A DNA stretch of 64,000 nucleotides from Prolixibacteraceae bacterium (GCA_028683385.1 JAQUIJ010000018.1:1-64000); one strand, 5' to 3'; counted from the stretch's first letter, positions 43,430 to 53,208 are shown. Numbers and translations are program-made. The notes: a model not told the origin generated them from the sequence alone.

Positions 43430-45112
43430 TTAGTTGGCTTTTATAATTCTACCCGAATCAAAAATTGCAGCGTATCCATCAGGTTTGTGCAAGATATCCA
43501 AAGCTTTACTAACATCAGAATCGTCTCGTAAAGCTGCTTTTATTGCTCCCTTTTGATAATAGTATCGCGAAACAATTTCATCAGCCAATAATTCAGAAAT
43601 CTCCTTTTTGAAATGTTCCAGATCCTGATCCAGGTTGTGCCCAAGTTTTAGCTTCAGATTTTCAAATTCATCTTTCGAGATGTCGTAGTATTTTTCACGT
43701 TTGGCAACCTCCAACAGATTATCCAATTCTGATTCGGTCTTCGATTCGTATTTAAAGTCCTGCCCTTTAACAAACTGGATAAAATCAGTATAAATTTCAG
43801 GTGTAATTACAAACTCCTCAGGAGATGCAATTTTTTCTGTCTTACTATTGTAATAAGTGGCAAAGTCAAAAATAAGAGAGCCTGTTACTAAATTGGTAGC
43901 CAGGTTACTCAAAGTCTCATCTTCAACCGTGAGATCCGGGGCAACACCTCCACCATCAAAAACAACACGTCCTTTTTTTGTTTTGAATTTAGAGATCAGC
44001 GAGTCAGGAACAATACCTACGCTTCCGTCTTCATTTCGGTGAGAATAGTCGAGTGCCTGAATACAACGTCCACTTGGAATGTAATATTTGGCTGTAGTTA
44101 TTTTTAGTTTGGCATTGTAGCTCAGGTCGCGCGTGGTTTGAACAAGACCTTTACCGAATGTGCGCGTTCCGATAATCATACCACGATCGAGATCCTGAAT
44201 AGCACCGGCCACAATTTCAGAAGCTGAAGCCGACCCCCGGTTAACCAGCACTGCGATAGGCATGATTGTATCAATCGGACTTTCAGTAGCAGTATAAACT
44301 TTATCCCATTGTTTTACTTTCCCTCTGGTGCTTACAATTTCCTGACCTTTAGGAACGAACAAATTGGCAATTCTTACTGCTTCAATCAATAAGCCACCCG
44401 GATTTGAACGAAGATCCAAAACCAAAGTTTTTGCTCCGTGCTTTTCCTTTAATTCAATCAGGGCCATTTTTACTCTTTCGGTGCAATTTTCAGTAAAGTT
44501 TGACAATCGAATGTAACCGGTTTCGTTATCAAGCATTCCATAATAAGGAACCGGATCGATCTGAATTTTTTCGCGCATAATTTCAACATCCATCGGCTTC
44601 TTCTGTCCGTATCGTTGCACCTTAACTACAACCGCTTTGTTGGCCGGACCTTTCAACAGAGCACTAACATCTTCCGTCGAAAGTTTTTCGGTTGATTTAC
44701 CGGCTACCTCCAACAAAACGTCACCAGCTTTCAATCCGCTTTTCTGCGCAGGGAATCCTTCATAGGGCTCAGCAATCAAAATTTTACCTTTCTGTTTACT
44801 GATTAAGGCTCCGATACCAGCATACTCGCCAGTGGTCATGAACCGGAAATCTTCAATATCATCTTCAGGAATAAAGTTGGTGTACGGATCGAGTGATTCT
44901 AGCATTTTGTCGATGCTGGTTTTTACCAACTTAGTCGGGTCAACGTCATCAACATAAAACAGGTTTAATTCCCGAAATAGAGTGTAATAAATATCAAGGT
45001 TCTTGGCTATCTGGAAATTTTTATCGTCTTGTTTAAAGCTATAGAAGCTTATTGCAAAAGCAAATATTCCGACAACGACAATTGCTGCTTTTTTTGTTCT
45101 GGAAAATTTCAT
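43430..45112 (-). CDS. ctpA: C-terminal processing peptidase (S41 family)
   Basis: The 560-residue protease has an N-terminal membrane or signal segment (8-26), a PDZ domain (about 95-185, with GIGALI and SGLKAGDVLLEV) and the S41 core. The catalytic pair fits Ser296 in GSASASE and Lys321 in TFGKGLVQ, exactly 25 apart as in Prc. A C-terminal helical region follows (about 430-540). These proteases trim or degrade envelope proteins. Bacteroidetes carry several copies. It has its own transcription unit. Confidence 0.93.
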   Translation of the reverse strand: MKFSRTKKAAIVVVGIFAFAISFYSFKQDDKNFQIAKNLDIYYTLFRELNLFYVDDVDPTKLVKTSIDKMLESLDPYTNFIPEDDIEDFRFMTTGEYAGIGALISKQKGKILIAEPYEGFPAQKSGLKAGDVLLEVAGKSTEKLSTEDVSALLKGPANKAVVVKVQRYGQKKPMDVEIMREKIQIDPVPYYGMLDNETGYIRLSNFTENCTERVKMALIELKEKHGAKTLVLDLRSNPGGLLIEAVRIANLFVPKGQEIVSTRGKVKQWDKVYTATESPIDTIMPIAVLVNRGSASASEIVAGAIQDLDRGMIIGTRTFGKGLVQTTRDLSYNAKLKITTAKYYIPSGRCIQALDYSHRNEDGSVGIVPDSLISKFKTKKGRVVFDGGGVAPDLTVEDETLSNLATNLVTGSLIFDFATYYNSKTEKIASPEEFVITPEIYTDFIQFVKGQDFKYESKTESELDNLLEVAKREKYYDISKDEFENLKLKLGHNLDQDLEHFKKEISELLADEIVSRYYYQKGAIKAALRDDSDVSKALDILHKPDGYAAIFDSGRIIKAN

Positions 45113-45469
45113 TTCTAACGCGTTGTTAATTAATGTTTTCTGAAGAGAATGCCAGAAGTTAAAATATCAGGTTGCTAATATAAGCTCCTTTTTAGATATG
45201 AATCGTTTCATGGCTTCTGATTCGTAAAATGAAAAACAAAAATAGTAAAAGCTTTGTTCTTATCGGCTTACGTTTAAATCTAAAAAGTTAATTATTCTTA
45301 ACCCTGATATTAAGACTCGAAACAATCATTGGAAATACTTCTGATAATGAGTGGGGAATAGAAGTTGATATAAAGAAGTTAAATACTAAAAAAAGCAAGT
45401 CACTTGTAATCATTAATTTAATGATTACAAGTGACTTGCTAGAACGTTAAATTAATGACCTTTTCTAAA
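45113..45469. other. Gene-free interval with one terminator
   Basis: About 357 bases lie between two leftward genes. The only structure is the long hairpin at 45388-45440, which ends the upstream DUF2147 transcript. The remaining 270 bases are AT-rich, should contain the ctpA promoter, and show no clear TAnnTTTG element. Confidence 0.5.
45388..45440 (-). terminator. Terminator with a near-perfect 47-base palindrome
   Basis: The 23-base arms (45394-45416 and 45418-45440) pair perfectly around a single central base. On the minus strand the hairpin is followed by a run of seven T. It lies 30 bases after the stop of the DUF2147 gene. Confidence 0.8.
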
Positions 45470-45916
45470 CTATTTGGTGGTACGGGTCCAGGTTGTTGAT
45501 CTTCCAAGCCATTTTATTCCGGCCACGTAACCTTTAAGATTCAAAACATTGGCATCTTTGTCGAACCACGCAAAGCAATCGTAAGTTTTACCATTCTTTG
45601 GATCATAAATGCGACCACCCTGCCATTCTTTATCCGAAGCATTGAATTTAAGTTCAGACAAAATCTGCAAACCCAATCTTGAACGCGAACGTAACTTGGC
45701 ATCCGGATTCATGTTGTCCTTCTCTGGTTCACCATTTACATACTTTTCCGGATTAATGTAAATCACCGTTCCAACGAATTTTCCATTTTCCTCTTTCACT
45801 TCAATTTTCGAAGTTTTTTCATCATTCCACCAAATACCGGTAATTTTCTGTGCATCCTGTGCAAATGCTCGCGAAATAAGCAAGCAGAGAACTAAAATCA
45901 ATCCAAGTCGTTTCAT
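45470..45916 (-). CDS. Exported DUF2147 family protein
   Basis: The 148-residue protein (from the ATG at 45916; a TTG at 45934 is also in frame) has a signal peptide ending AFAQ. The DUF2147 pattern is ITGIWWNDEKTSKIEV at the start, then RSRLGLQILSELKF, WQGGRIYDPKNGKTYDCF and LNLKGYVAGIKWLGRSTTW. The family consists of small exported lipocalin-like proteins with no assigned function. It is a single-gene unit ended by the 47-base palindromic terminator. Confidence 0.88.
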   Translation of the reverse strand: MKRLGLILVLCLLISRAFAQDAQKITGIWWNDEKTSKIEVKEENGKFVGTVIYINPEKYVNGEPEKDNMNPDAKLRSRSRLGLQILSELKFNASDKEWQGGRIYDPKNGKTYDCFAWFDKDANVLNLKGYVAGIKWLGRSTTWTRTTK

Positions 45917-46007
45917 AAGCTTATTTTTTAGCAATTTAATTATTTTTTCTGATAATTATAAAAGCAGCCTCTTTGCGACATTTTTTTTGAAAATTAGACA
46001 CTTCCCC

Positions 46008-46032
46008 TGATCAAAAAAATTAATTTTGATCA
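46008..46032 (+). promoter_or_regulatory. Inverted repeat overlapping a -7 element
   Basis: TGATCAAAA (46008-46016) and TTTTGATCA (46024-46032) form perfect 9-base arms with a 7-base spacer. The right arm overlaps TAATTTTG (46021-46028), a match to TAnnTTTG 17 bases before the ATG at 46046. The layout suggests a repressor operator. The regulator is unknown. Confidence 0.5.
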
Positions 46033-46045
46033 AAAATCCCCCATT

Positions 46046-46750
46046 ATGTTCCGAATAGCAATTACTATACTTTTTTTGGCCATTAACGTCCAGGTATTTT
46101 CACAAATCAGTCTTTCTGAAGCTGAAGTTCTTGTTCAAAGTCGCCATGTCTGGCGTGGAGAAAAGCTTGGAACTACCCCTGCCATCGAGCCATCGATCAC
46201 ATTTACCGCCGGACGATTTAGTTTTAATACCTGGGCATCGGTCACAACCAATAATAGCTATTCTGAAATTGACCTGATTCCGGCTTATCAATTCAATGAG
46301 TTCCAGATTACTTTGCTCAATTATTACAACCCTGTTCCGGGAGAAAATAATCAATACCTGAACTTTCAAAAAGGCAAAAGCAGACACTCTTTGGAATTAA
46401 CCTTTGATAATTATTACGTCGATAAACAACGGTTTAAATGGATGGTTGGAACATTTCTGTTGGGCGACAAAAATGAAGACACCGGAAATCCATTCTATTC
46501 AACTTACCTCGAATTGAAATATCCTTTCTCTATTTGGGAAATTGATGCCGAACCCTTTTGTGGAATGACTCCATTTAAAGGATTTTACGCCAATAAATTT
46601 GCAGTAATTAACTCCGGTATTTCATTTAGTAAAAGTTTCAACATTTCACCAACTCTTTCAGTACCCCTAAGTGCGACCTATATTTTCAATCCCAATCAGA
46701 ACAATCATTTTTTTGTAATTGCCTCTGGCATTGCATTTAGCAAGCCATAG
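46046..46750 (+). CDS. Small outer-membrane barrel-like protein
   Basis: The 234-residue protein has a signal peptide (ending QVFSQ). The mature part alternates polar and hydrophobic residues in strand-sized blocks and begins SRHVWRGEKLGTTPAIEPS, a pattern of the TorF-like/bacterial surface barrel group. It has no sorting tail. It ends ASGIAFSKP instead of on an aromatic residue, which is slightly unusual. Function unknown. It may be controlled through the inverted repeat over its promoter and is separated from the marR operon by about 106 bases. Confidence 0.65.
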   Translation: MFRIAITILFLAINVQVFSQISLSEAEVLVQSRHVWRGEKLGTTPAIEPSITFTAGRFSFNTWASVTTNNSYSEIDLIPAYQFNEFQITLLNYYNPVPGENNQYLNFQKGKSRHSLELTFDNYYVDKQRFKWMVGTFLLGDKNEDTGNPFYSTYLELKYPFSIWEIDAEPFCGMTPFKGFYANKFAVINSGISFSKSFNISPTLSVPLSATYIFNPNQNNHFFVIASGIAFSKP

Positions 46751-46800
46751 AACTCCAGGCAATTAAAGACTATTTTATCCTTAATGTTTACTTAATACAT

Positions 46801-46837
46801 ATTAGTTGCACTAGTCAACTAATATGATCTATTTTTG
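46801..46837 (+). promoter_or_regulatory. MarR-type operator and -7 element
   Basis: ATTAGTTG (46801-46808) and CAACTAAT (46816-46823) are perfect inverted 8-base arms with a 7-base spacer CACTAGT, the size and TTG/CAA shape of a MarR-dimer site. TATTTTTG (46830-46837) is a perfect TAnnTTTG. The operator covers the -33 region, so bound MarR should block its own operon. Confidence 0.7.
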
Positions 46838-46856
46838 TTGCTTATAAAAACAACAA

Positions 46857-47291
46857 ATGGAAACGAATAGACAGCTTGGTTATTTTCTTAATAAAACACT
46901 TCGAATCTTTAAAAGTCAGATAAATACTGAATTCAGGAAACAGGGAATTGAATTGACATTTGAACAGTTTGTTGTGCTAAGAATGCTGGATTCAAATTGT
47001 AATATGATTCAGCAGGATTTAGCACATGTCTTGCAAAAAGATAAATCGATTATTGTGAGGCAAATGAATGGACTACTAGACGAGAAGTATGTTGACCGAC
47101 TGACAAATACAAACGATAAAAGGAAAAAGAACCTGACTCTGACAAGTAAAGGAATTGAAATACTGGAACAGTTAAAATTAATTTCAAATGATTTGTCGGA
47201 TAGACTACTGGCCGGAGTTACTGAAAGTGAATACGAGACTTTCAAAAAAGTAATGTTGAAGATTCAGGAAAACGGAGTAGTTGAAGAGTAA
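46857..47291 (+). CDS. MarR family transcriptional regulator of the efflux operon
   Basis: The 144-residue winged-helix protein has LTFEQFVVLRMLDSN (helix 2), QQDLAHVLQKDKSIIVRQMNGL (recognition helix) and YVDRLTNTNDKRKKNLTLT (wing). MarR dimers repress neighbouring genes and let go on binding small phenolic or drug-like ligands. It is the first gene before an RND pump operon (gap 49 bases), with a palindromic operator right upstream. Autorepression with derepression by a pump substrate is the likely scheme. Confidence 0.9.
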   Translation: METNRQLGYFLNKTLRIFKSQINTEFRKQGIELTFEQFVVLRMLDSNCNMIQQDLAHVLQKDKSIIVRQMNGLLDEKYVDRLTNTNDKRKKNLTLTSKGIEILEQLKLISNDLSDRLLAGVTESEYETFKKVMLKIQENGVVEE

Positions 47292-47340
47292 TTCTTAAAA
47301 TGATAAAACGAATTGGAGAAAACATAAAACTATAAACACA

Positions 47341-48522
47341 ATGAAACAACTCAAAAATTTAGGAATGGCTTTGGTGGCGCTGGTTATCGTTTCGTGCGGC
47401 CAAAAGCAGCAGAGCGGGGCTCCGGGCGGAGCTGCCGGACAAGTAAAAGAATATCCGGTTATTGCTGTTACCTCACAATCAACAGAGCTTTTTAAAGATT
47501 ACCCAACAAAATTGGAAGGTCAGCAAACCGTAGAAATACGGTCGAAAATAACTGGATACATCGATAAAATTATGGTCGATGAGGGCGCCTTAGTGAAAAA
47601 AGGACAGGTGCTTTTCCGCCTGAATGCCAACGATCTTCAGGCAAGTGTTCGTTCTGCCGAAGCTTCTGTAAAAGTTGCTGAAGCTGACGCAAATTCGGCT
47701 GCTATCAATCTGGAGAAAACAAAGCCTCTGGTTGAAAAAAATATCATTAGCAAATTTGAACTGGAGTCGGTTGCATCAACGCTAAAAGCGAAAGAGGCAC
47801 AATTGGCGCAGGCCAAAGCTAACCTTGAAAATGCAAAGGCTAATCTTCAGTATACAGCCATTACCAGCCCAGCAGATGGAACAATTGGTACGTTTCCATA
47901 TCGGGTTGGAAGCCTGGTTAGCAGCACAAATGCTGAACCTTTGACCACCGTTTCGAACACCGCAAAAATGTATGCCTATTTTTCGTTAAACGAAAAAGAT
48001 TTTTTGACTCTGACGAAAGGACTGGAAGGTAAAAACCTTCAGGAGAAATTTACAAAACTTCCTGAGGTTTCGCTTATTTTGGCCGATAACTCTGTATATG
48101 AAAAGTCTGGTCGCATTGAAACAGCCAGCGGGCTGATTGACCAAACTACCGGAGCAATCAATATTCGGGCAACTTTCTCAAATACTGAAGGATTGCTCCG
48201 TAGCGGGGGCAGCGGATTAGTCCGCATTCCACAGTTCATCAATTCGGCGATCATTATTCCGCAAAAAGCGACTTATGAATTGCAAGGCAAATACTTTGTT
48301 TATCTGGTTGGACCCGACAATAAAGTACATAACAGCGAAATTGAAGTGTTAACCGGTAATCTTAAAGATTCGTATGTGGTTACTTCAGGATTGAACGCCG
48401 GCGATAAAATTGTATTTGAAGGAATTGCTTCGCTGCGTAATGAAATGGAGATCAAACCTAAACTGGTTGAAGTCGGAAGCCTTTCCGAAAATACCTCATC
48501 TGCAAATCAGCTTAAAAACTAA
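47341..48522 (+). CDS. RND efflux periplasmic adaptor lipoprotein
   Basis: The 393-residue membrane-fusion protein has a lipoprotein signal (LVIVSCGQ, lipidated Cys). The lipoyl half-motifs are GYIDKIMVDEGALVKKGQVLFRL and AITSPADGTIGTFPYRVGSLV, with a long coiled-coil hairpin between (about 100-170, Ala/Lys/Glu-rich). A beta-barrel and membrane-proximal domain follow. It bridges the inner-membrane pump encoded next and the outer-membrane channel. It belongs to the AcrA/MexA type of the HAE1 group. Confidence 0.93.
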   Translation: MKQLKNLGMALVALVIVSCGQKQQSGAPGGAAGQVKEYPVIAVTSQSTELFKDYPTKLEGQQTVEIRSKITGYIDKIMVDEGALVKKGQVLFRLNANDLQASVRSAEASVKVAEADANSAAINLEKTKPLVEKNIISKFELESVASTLKAKEAQLAQAKANLENAKANLQYTAITSPADGTIGTFPYRVGSLVSSTNAEPLTTVSNTAKMYAYFSLNEKDFLTLTKGLEGKNLQEKFTKLPEVSLILADNSVYEKSGRIETASGLIDQTTGAINIRATFSNTEGLLRSGGSGLVRIPQFINSAIIIPQKATYELQGKYFVYLVGPDNKVHNSEIEVLTGNLKDSYVVTSGLNAGDKIVFEGIASLRNEMEIKPKLVEVGSLSENTSSANQLKN

Positions 48523-48535
48523 ATCCGAAAAAATC

Positions 48536-51500
48536 ATGTTCAGAAAATTTATAGAACGACCGATTCTTTCATCGGTTATTTCCATCATTATTGTCATTCT
48601 GGGAGGACTTGCGCTCGTAACGCTCCCGATTGAGCAATATCCTGATATTGCCCCGCCAACGATTATGGTATCGGCCAATTATACGGGTGCAAATGCCGAA
48701 ACTGTTTTAAAAAGTGTCATTACCCCGCTTGAAGAACAGATCAATGGCGTTGAAAACATGACTTATATGGAGTCGACAGCCAGCAACAACGGTGCCGCTT
48801 CTATTATGGTATATTTCAAGCAGGGAACCAATGCCGACATGGCAACGGTAAATGTACAGAACCGCGTTGCGCGTGCAACGAGTTTATTACCTTCAGAAGT
48901 TACCAGAGCTGGCGTTATTACTGCAAAACGACAAAATAACATGCTTGTGGTATTTTCGCTTTATAGCGCAGATGGGAAATATGACGAAACGTTTCTTCAG
49001 AATTATAGCAAAATAAATCTTCTTCCCCAGATTCAAAGGGTTAAAGGTGTTGGTGATGCGATGGTTTTCGGGTCGAAAGATTACGCAATGCGTATCTGGA
49101 TAAAACCCGATGTTATGGCCACTTATAATCTCATGCCATCTGATATTACAACGGCTCTGAGTCAGCAAAATCTGGAAGCAGCTCCGGGTCGTCTTGGAGA
49201 GCAAAACGATCAGACATTTGAATATGTGTTAAAATACAAAGGTAAGTTGGCACAAGCTCAGGAGTTCGAGAATATTATTATCAAAGCCGACAAAGATGGA
49301 AATATTCTTCGTTTAAAGGATGTTGCCAAAGTGGAACTAGGCTCCCTGAGTTACTCTTCGTCCTCAGCCGCTATGAATAAACCCGGCATTGTAATGGCTG
49401 TTTATCAATCTCCGGGATCGAATGCCCGTGAAGTGATTATTGAGGTACAAAAAGTTTTGGATGAAGCGACAAAAGCTTTTCCGGAAGGGGTTAAATACCA
49501 CATCCTGATTAATGCCAATAGTTTTCTGGATTCTTCGATCGAAAAAGTGCTTAGTACTTTGCTTGAAGCTTTTATTCTGGTATTCATTGTGGTTTTCGTG
49601 TTCCTTCAAAATTTCAGGGCTACGCTTATTCCTGCCATTTCGGTACCAGTGGCAATTATTGGTACATTTTTCTTCCTGGATATATTTGGATTTACGATTA
49701 ACCTACTCACCTTGTTCGCTTTGGTGCTGGCGATCGGAATTGTAGTCGACGATGCAATTGTGGTTGTTGAGGCCGTTCACGCAAAGCTGGATCAGGGAGC
49801 CAAAAATGCAAAAGAAGCAACAGTCTCCGCCATGAGCGAGATTTCTACGGCAATTATTTCCATTACATTGGTTATGGCAGCCGTATTTATTCCGGTAACA
49901 TTTATAACCGGAACAACAGGCGTTTTCTACAAACAATTTGGGATTACATTGGCAGTTGCCATTTTGATTTCGGCTGTGAATGCCTTAACCCTGAGTCCGG
50001 CTCTTTGTGCATTATTTCTTAGACCACATAAAGAAGAAGTTCACCAGAGGGGTTTTTTACCGCGCTTTTACAGCTCGTTTAACGTAGCTTTCGATACGAT
50101 GACTGAAAAATACAAACGGGTAACTCATTTTTTCATGGCTAAAAAGTGGATGGCTGTTAGTTTGATCATTGTATTTACTGCCACATTAGCCTTCCTGATG
50201 AAAACAACGCCGACTGGTTTCGTTCCGGCTGAAGACACCGGTGTTTTAATTGTTGATATCAGTATGCCACCAGCTACTTCTGCTGAACAAACGAAAGTAG
50301 TGGTTCAGAAAGTTGACGAAATACTTGCAAACACTCCTGAAATACAGGGAAGAGCAATGGTAATTGGTCGTTCAATCATTAGTGGGCAGGGAAGTGCATA
50401 CGGGATGATGTTCTGCGACCTAAAACCATTCAACGAACGTAAAGAAAAAGGTCAGGACATCAACAGTGTAATCAAACGTCTTTACGGAGCAGTTTCTCAA
50501 ATTAAAAATGCGCGTATTCTGCTCATCACTCGCCCCATGGTTCCCGGTTTCAGTATCGCTGGTGGAGTTGAATTCAAACTGGAAGATAAGACCGGTGGCG
50601 ACATTAAAAAATTCGAAGATATTTCGCGCCAATTTCTTGGCGCCCTAAATCAGCGTCCTGAAATGCAGTACGCCATGACTTCATTTAATACCAATTATCC
50701 GCAGTACCTTGTTGATGTAAATGTGGCTAAATGTATGCAATCTGGAATTAATACCAGTACCGTACTTTCTGCTTTGCAGGGTTACATTGGTGGTTTTTAT
50801 GCGTCAGACTTTAACCGGTTTGGTAAACAATACCGGGTGATGTTACAGGCAGAGCCTGGCTACCGCGGAAATCCGGACGACCTGAACAGTATCATGGTTC
50901 GCACTTCAAATGGAGAAATGGCGCCAATCACTTCATTCATCACCTTAAGTCGATCATATGGACCGGAGAACATAACCCGATTCAATATGTACACATCGAT
51001 CTCGATCAATAGTACACCAAATTTCGGTTATAGCTCTGGCGATGCAATTAAAGCAGTTGAGGAAGTTGCAGCGCAAACATTGCCAGTCGGTTATGGATAC
51101 GAATTTTCAGGTCTGACCCGTGAAGAAATGGCTTCAGGGAATCAGTCAATATTGATATTTGCTCTAAGTGTTATTTTCGTTTACTTCCTGTTGGCAGCTC
51201 AATACGAAAGTTATATTTTGCCCTTGTCCATATTGGTTTCGCTACCAATCGGTATTGCCGGTGCGTTCCTGTTTGCCCGGATAATGGGTGTCGAAAACAA
51301 CATTTACCTGCAAATTTCGCTGATCATGCTCATTGGATTGCTGGCTAAAAATGCCATTCTTATTGTCGAGTTCTCCCTTCAGCGCCGTCATCGCGGACTG
51401 AGCATAATTCAATCAGCAGTCGAAGGTGCTACTGCCCGTCTGCGACCAATCTTAATGACTTCCTTCGCGTTCATTGTTGGGCTGATTCCTTTGGTAATCG

Positions 51501-51700
51501 GTGGTGGAGTGGGTGCTAACGGGAATCGTTCCATTGGTGTAGGTGCTGTAGGTGGCATGTTGATTGGTACCATGATCGGTATTCTGGTCATCCCATCCAT
51601 GTTTGTCATCTTCCAAACCCTTCAGGAAAAAATAAAGAAACCTGAAATGCAGCCAATTTCTGAATTGAACTGCCTGGAAGGTGAAGATGAAAATTTTTAA
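48536..51700 (+). CDS. RND multidrug efflux transporter (HAE1 type)
   Basis: The 1054-residue inner-membrane pump starts at MFRKFIERPILSSVISII, the usual N-terminus. An upstream frame from 48410 overlaps the adaptor and is rejected. It has 12 membrane helices in two halves and two large periplasmic loops. The TM4 proton-relay Asp pair is in LAIGIVVDDAIVVVEAVH, and GLLAKNAILIVEF marks the second half. It exports hydrophobic drugs using the proton gradient. The substrate range is not readable. It starts 13 bases after the adaptor. Confidence 0.95.
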   Translation: MFRKFIERPILSSVISIIIVILGGLALVTLPIEQYPDIAPPTIMVSANYTGANAETVLKSVITPLEEQINGVENMTYMESTASNNGAASIMVYFKQGTNADMATVNVQNRVARATSLLPSEVTRAGVITAKRQNNMLVVFSLYSADGKYDETFLQNYSKINLLPQIQRVKGVGDAMVFGSKDYAMRIWIKPDVMATYNLMPSDITTALSQQNLEAAPGRLGEQNDQTFEYVLKYKGKLAQAQEFENIIIKADKDGNILRLKDVAKVELGSLSYSSSSAAMNKPGIVMAVYQSPGSNAREVIIEVQKVLDEATKAFPEGVKYHILINANSFLDSSIEKVLSTLLEAFILVFIVVFVFLQNFRATLIPAISVPVAIIGTFFFLDIFGFTINLLTLFALVLAIGIVVDDAIVVVEAVHAKLDQGAKNAKEATVSAMSEISTAIISITLVMAAVFIPVTFITGTTGVFYKQFGITLAVAILISAVNALTLSPALCALFLRPHKEEVHQRGFLPRFYSSFNVAFDTMTEKYKRVTHFFMAKKWMAVSLIIVFTATLAFLMKTTPTGFVPAEDTGVLIVDISMPPATSAEQTKVVVQKVDEILANTPEIQGRAMVIGRSIISGQGSAYGMMFCDLKPFNERKEKGQDINSVIKRLYGAVSQIKNARILLITRPMVPGFSIAGGVEFKLEDKTGGDIKKFEDISRQFLGALNQRPEMQYAMTSFNTNYPQYLVDVNVAKCMQSGINTSTVLSALQGYIGGFYASDFNRFGKQYRVMLQAEPGYRGNPDDLNSIMVRTSNGEMAPITSFITLSRSYGPENITRFNMYTSISINSTPNFGYSSGDAIKAVEEVAAQTLPVGYGYEFSGLTREEMASGNQSILIFALSVIFVYFLLAAQYESYILPLSILVSLPIGIAGAFLFARIMGVENNIYLQISLIMLIGLLAKNAILIVEFSLQRRHRGLSIIQSAVEGATARLRPILMTSFAFIVGLIPLVIGGGVGANGNRSIGVGAVGGMLIGTMIGILVIPSMFVIFQTLQEKIKKPEMQPISELNCLEGEDENF

Positions 51701-51728
51701 GGTTTTTGATATCAGAAATTTATAAGTT

Positions 51729-53120
51729 ATGAGAATACATACAATCAAACAGATACTCATGGTCACGGGAGTTGTCGGAATTCTGGTTTCGTGCAGCACA
51801 TCGAGACATTATCAGCGGGGAACTGTATCGACCGATAAACTATTTGGCGACACGTTGGTAACTGATACGGTGACCATGGCAAGCCAACCCTGGCGAGAAC
51901 TTTTTACCGAAACCCATTTGCAAAAACTCATTCAGGAAGGATTGGATAATAACCCTGATTTACTGTTAGCCATGCAAAAAGTGGTTGAAGCCGAAGCTTA
52001 TTTTTCGCAGAGTAAAGCTGCTTTGTTACCAAGTGTTTCAGCTAACGGGAAAGGAACATATATACGAAATCCTGAATCAATTTATCCGAATGGTCCACGC
52101 GAAGTGAGTACGTATCAGCTTTCGGGCGAAGCCAGTTGGGAAGTGGATTTATGGGGGAAACTGAGCAGTTCAAAACGGGCGGCTTATGCCAATTTTCTGG
52201 CCAGCGATGCTGGAAGAAAGGCTGTTCAAACCCGCCTGATCTCAAGTATTGCTTCGGCTTATTATACTTTGGCCGGACTCGATGCAAAACTTGCAATTAC
52301 ACAACAAACCGTAAAAAACAACATCGATCTGGTTGAGACCATCAAGGTGCTGAAAGAAAGCGGAAAAGTAACCGGTGCTGCCATCGTTCAAAGCGAAGCT
52401 GCCCGATACGCTGCAGAGGTTACTATTCCTGATCTGCAACAGCAAATCCGCGAAGCCGAAAATGCACTTTGTTTGTTGCTCGGACGTGTTCCGGGAACGG
52501 TGGAGCGAGGAAAAATTGAAGACCAAACCTTGTCATCGATCCTGAAAACAGGAGTGCCGGCTCAATTGCTCGACAATCGCCCTGATGTAATGCAAGCCGA
52601 ATTTGCCGTGATGAGCGCTTACGAAACCACCAGCAGCGCACGTGCCTATTTTTATCCGGCATTGACATTGACTGCATCAACTGGTTTTGCTGCAGCCGAT
52701 CTCAACAAGTTGCTCGATCCGACCTCGTTTGCTGCCAATGTAATTGGCGGATTGGCTCAACCGTTGTTCAACAAACGCATTAATTCCACTCGCTTAAAAG
52801 TAGCCAAGGCTCAGCAGGAAGAAGCATTGATCAGCTTCAGAAATACTTTGCTGAAAGCCGGTCAGGAAGTACACAATACGTTGGGTTCGTACGAATCGTC
52901 GGTTCGAAAAATTGCTTTGCGCAAACTGCAACTCGATGCGTTGATCAAATCGGTTGACTACACCAAAGAATTGCTGACTTATGGTTCGGCAACCTATACT
53001 GAAGTTTTGAATGCACAAACCAGCTTATTATCGGCTCAGTTGAATAGTGTGAACGACCAGCTGCAGCAACTAAACGCCGTGGTTACACTTTACCGCGCGC
53101 TGGGTGGCGGCTGGAAATAA
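51729..53120 (+). CDS. TolC-like outer-membrane efflux channel lipoprotein
   Basis: The 463-residue protein has a lipoprotein signal (GILVSCSTS) and two outer-membrane efflux repeats of the NodT type (about 65-255 and 275-460), rich in coiled-coil helices. NNPDLLLAMQKVVEAEAYF and NRPDVMQAEFAVMSAYE are the repeated starts. Trimers form the exit duct for the pump encoded upstream (28-base gap). It completes the marR-adaptor-pump-channel operon. Confidence 0.93.
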   Translation: MRIHTIKQILMVTGVVGILVSCSTSRHYQRGTVSTDKLFGDTLVTDTVTMASQPWRELFTETHLQKLIQEGLDNNPDLLLAMQKVVEAEAYFSQSKAALLPSVSANGKGTYIRNPESIYPNGPREVSTYQLSGEASWEVDLWGKLSSSKRAAYANFLASDAGRKAVQTRLISSIASAYYTLAGLDAKLAITQQTVKNNIDLVETIKVLKESGKVTGAAIVQSEAARYAAEVTIPDLQQQIREAENALCLLLGRVPGTVERGKIEDQTLSSILKTGVPAQLLDNRPDVMQAEFAVMSAYETTSSARAYFYPALTLTASTGFAAADLNKLLDPTSFAANVIGGLAQPLFNKRINSTRLKVAKAQQEEALISFRNTLLKAGQEVHNTLGSYESSVRKIALRKLQLDALIKSVDYTKELLTYGSATYTEVLNAQTSLLSAQLNSVNDQLQQLNAVVTLYRALGGGWK

Positions 53121-53138
53121 GATTTGACCAATTATCTG

Positions 53139-53208
53139 ACCACAGATTACGCAGATTCACACAGATTATTTTTCTCTGTTAAAATCGGTGTAATCTGTGG
53201 TTTATTTT
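53139..53208. repeat. Intergenic palindromic repeat (terminator-like)
   Basis: Perfect 12-base arms ACCACAGATTAC (53139-53150) and GTAATCTGTGGT (53190-53201) flank a centre that repeats CAGATT. A T-rich run follows. I recall elements of this composition (ACAGATTA repeats) dispersed in many Bacteroidetes genomes. It probably also ends the efflux transcript. Confidence 0.6.

Noticed and set aside
48410-48535. Longer start for the RND pump
   Set aside because: The extension overlaps the adaptor gene and lacks family similarity; MFRKFIERP at 48536 is the standard N-terminus.
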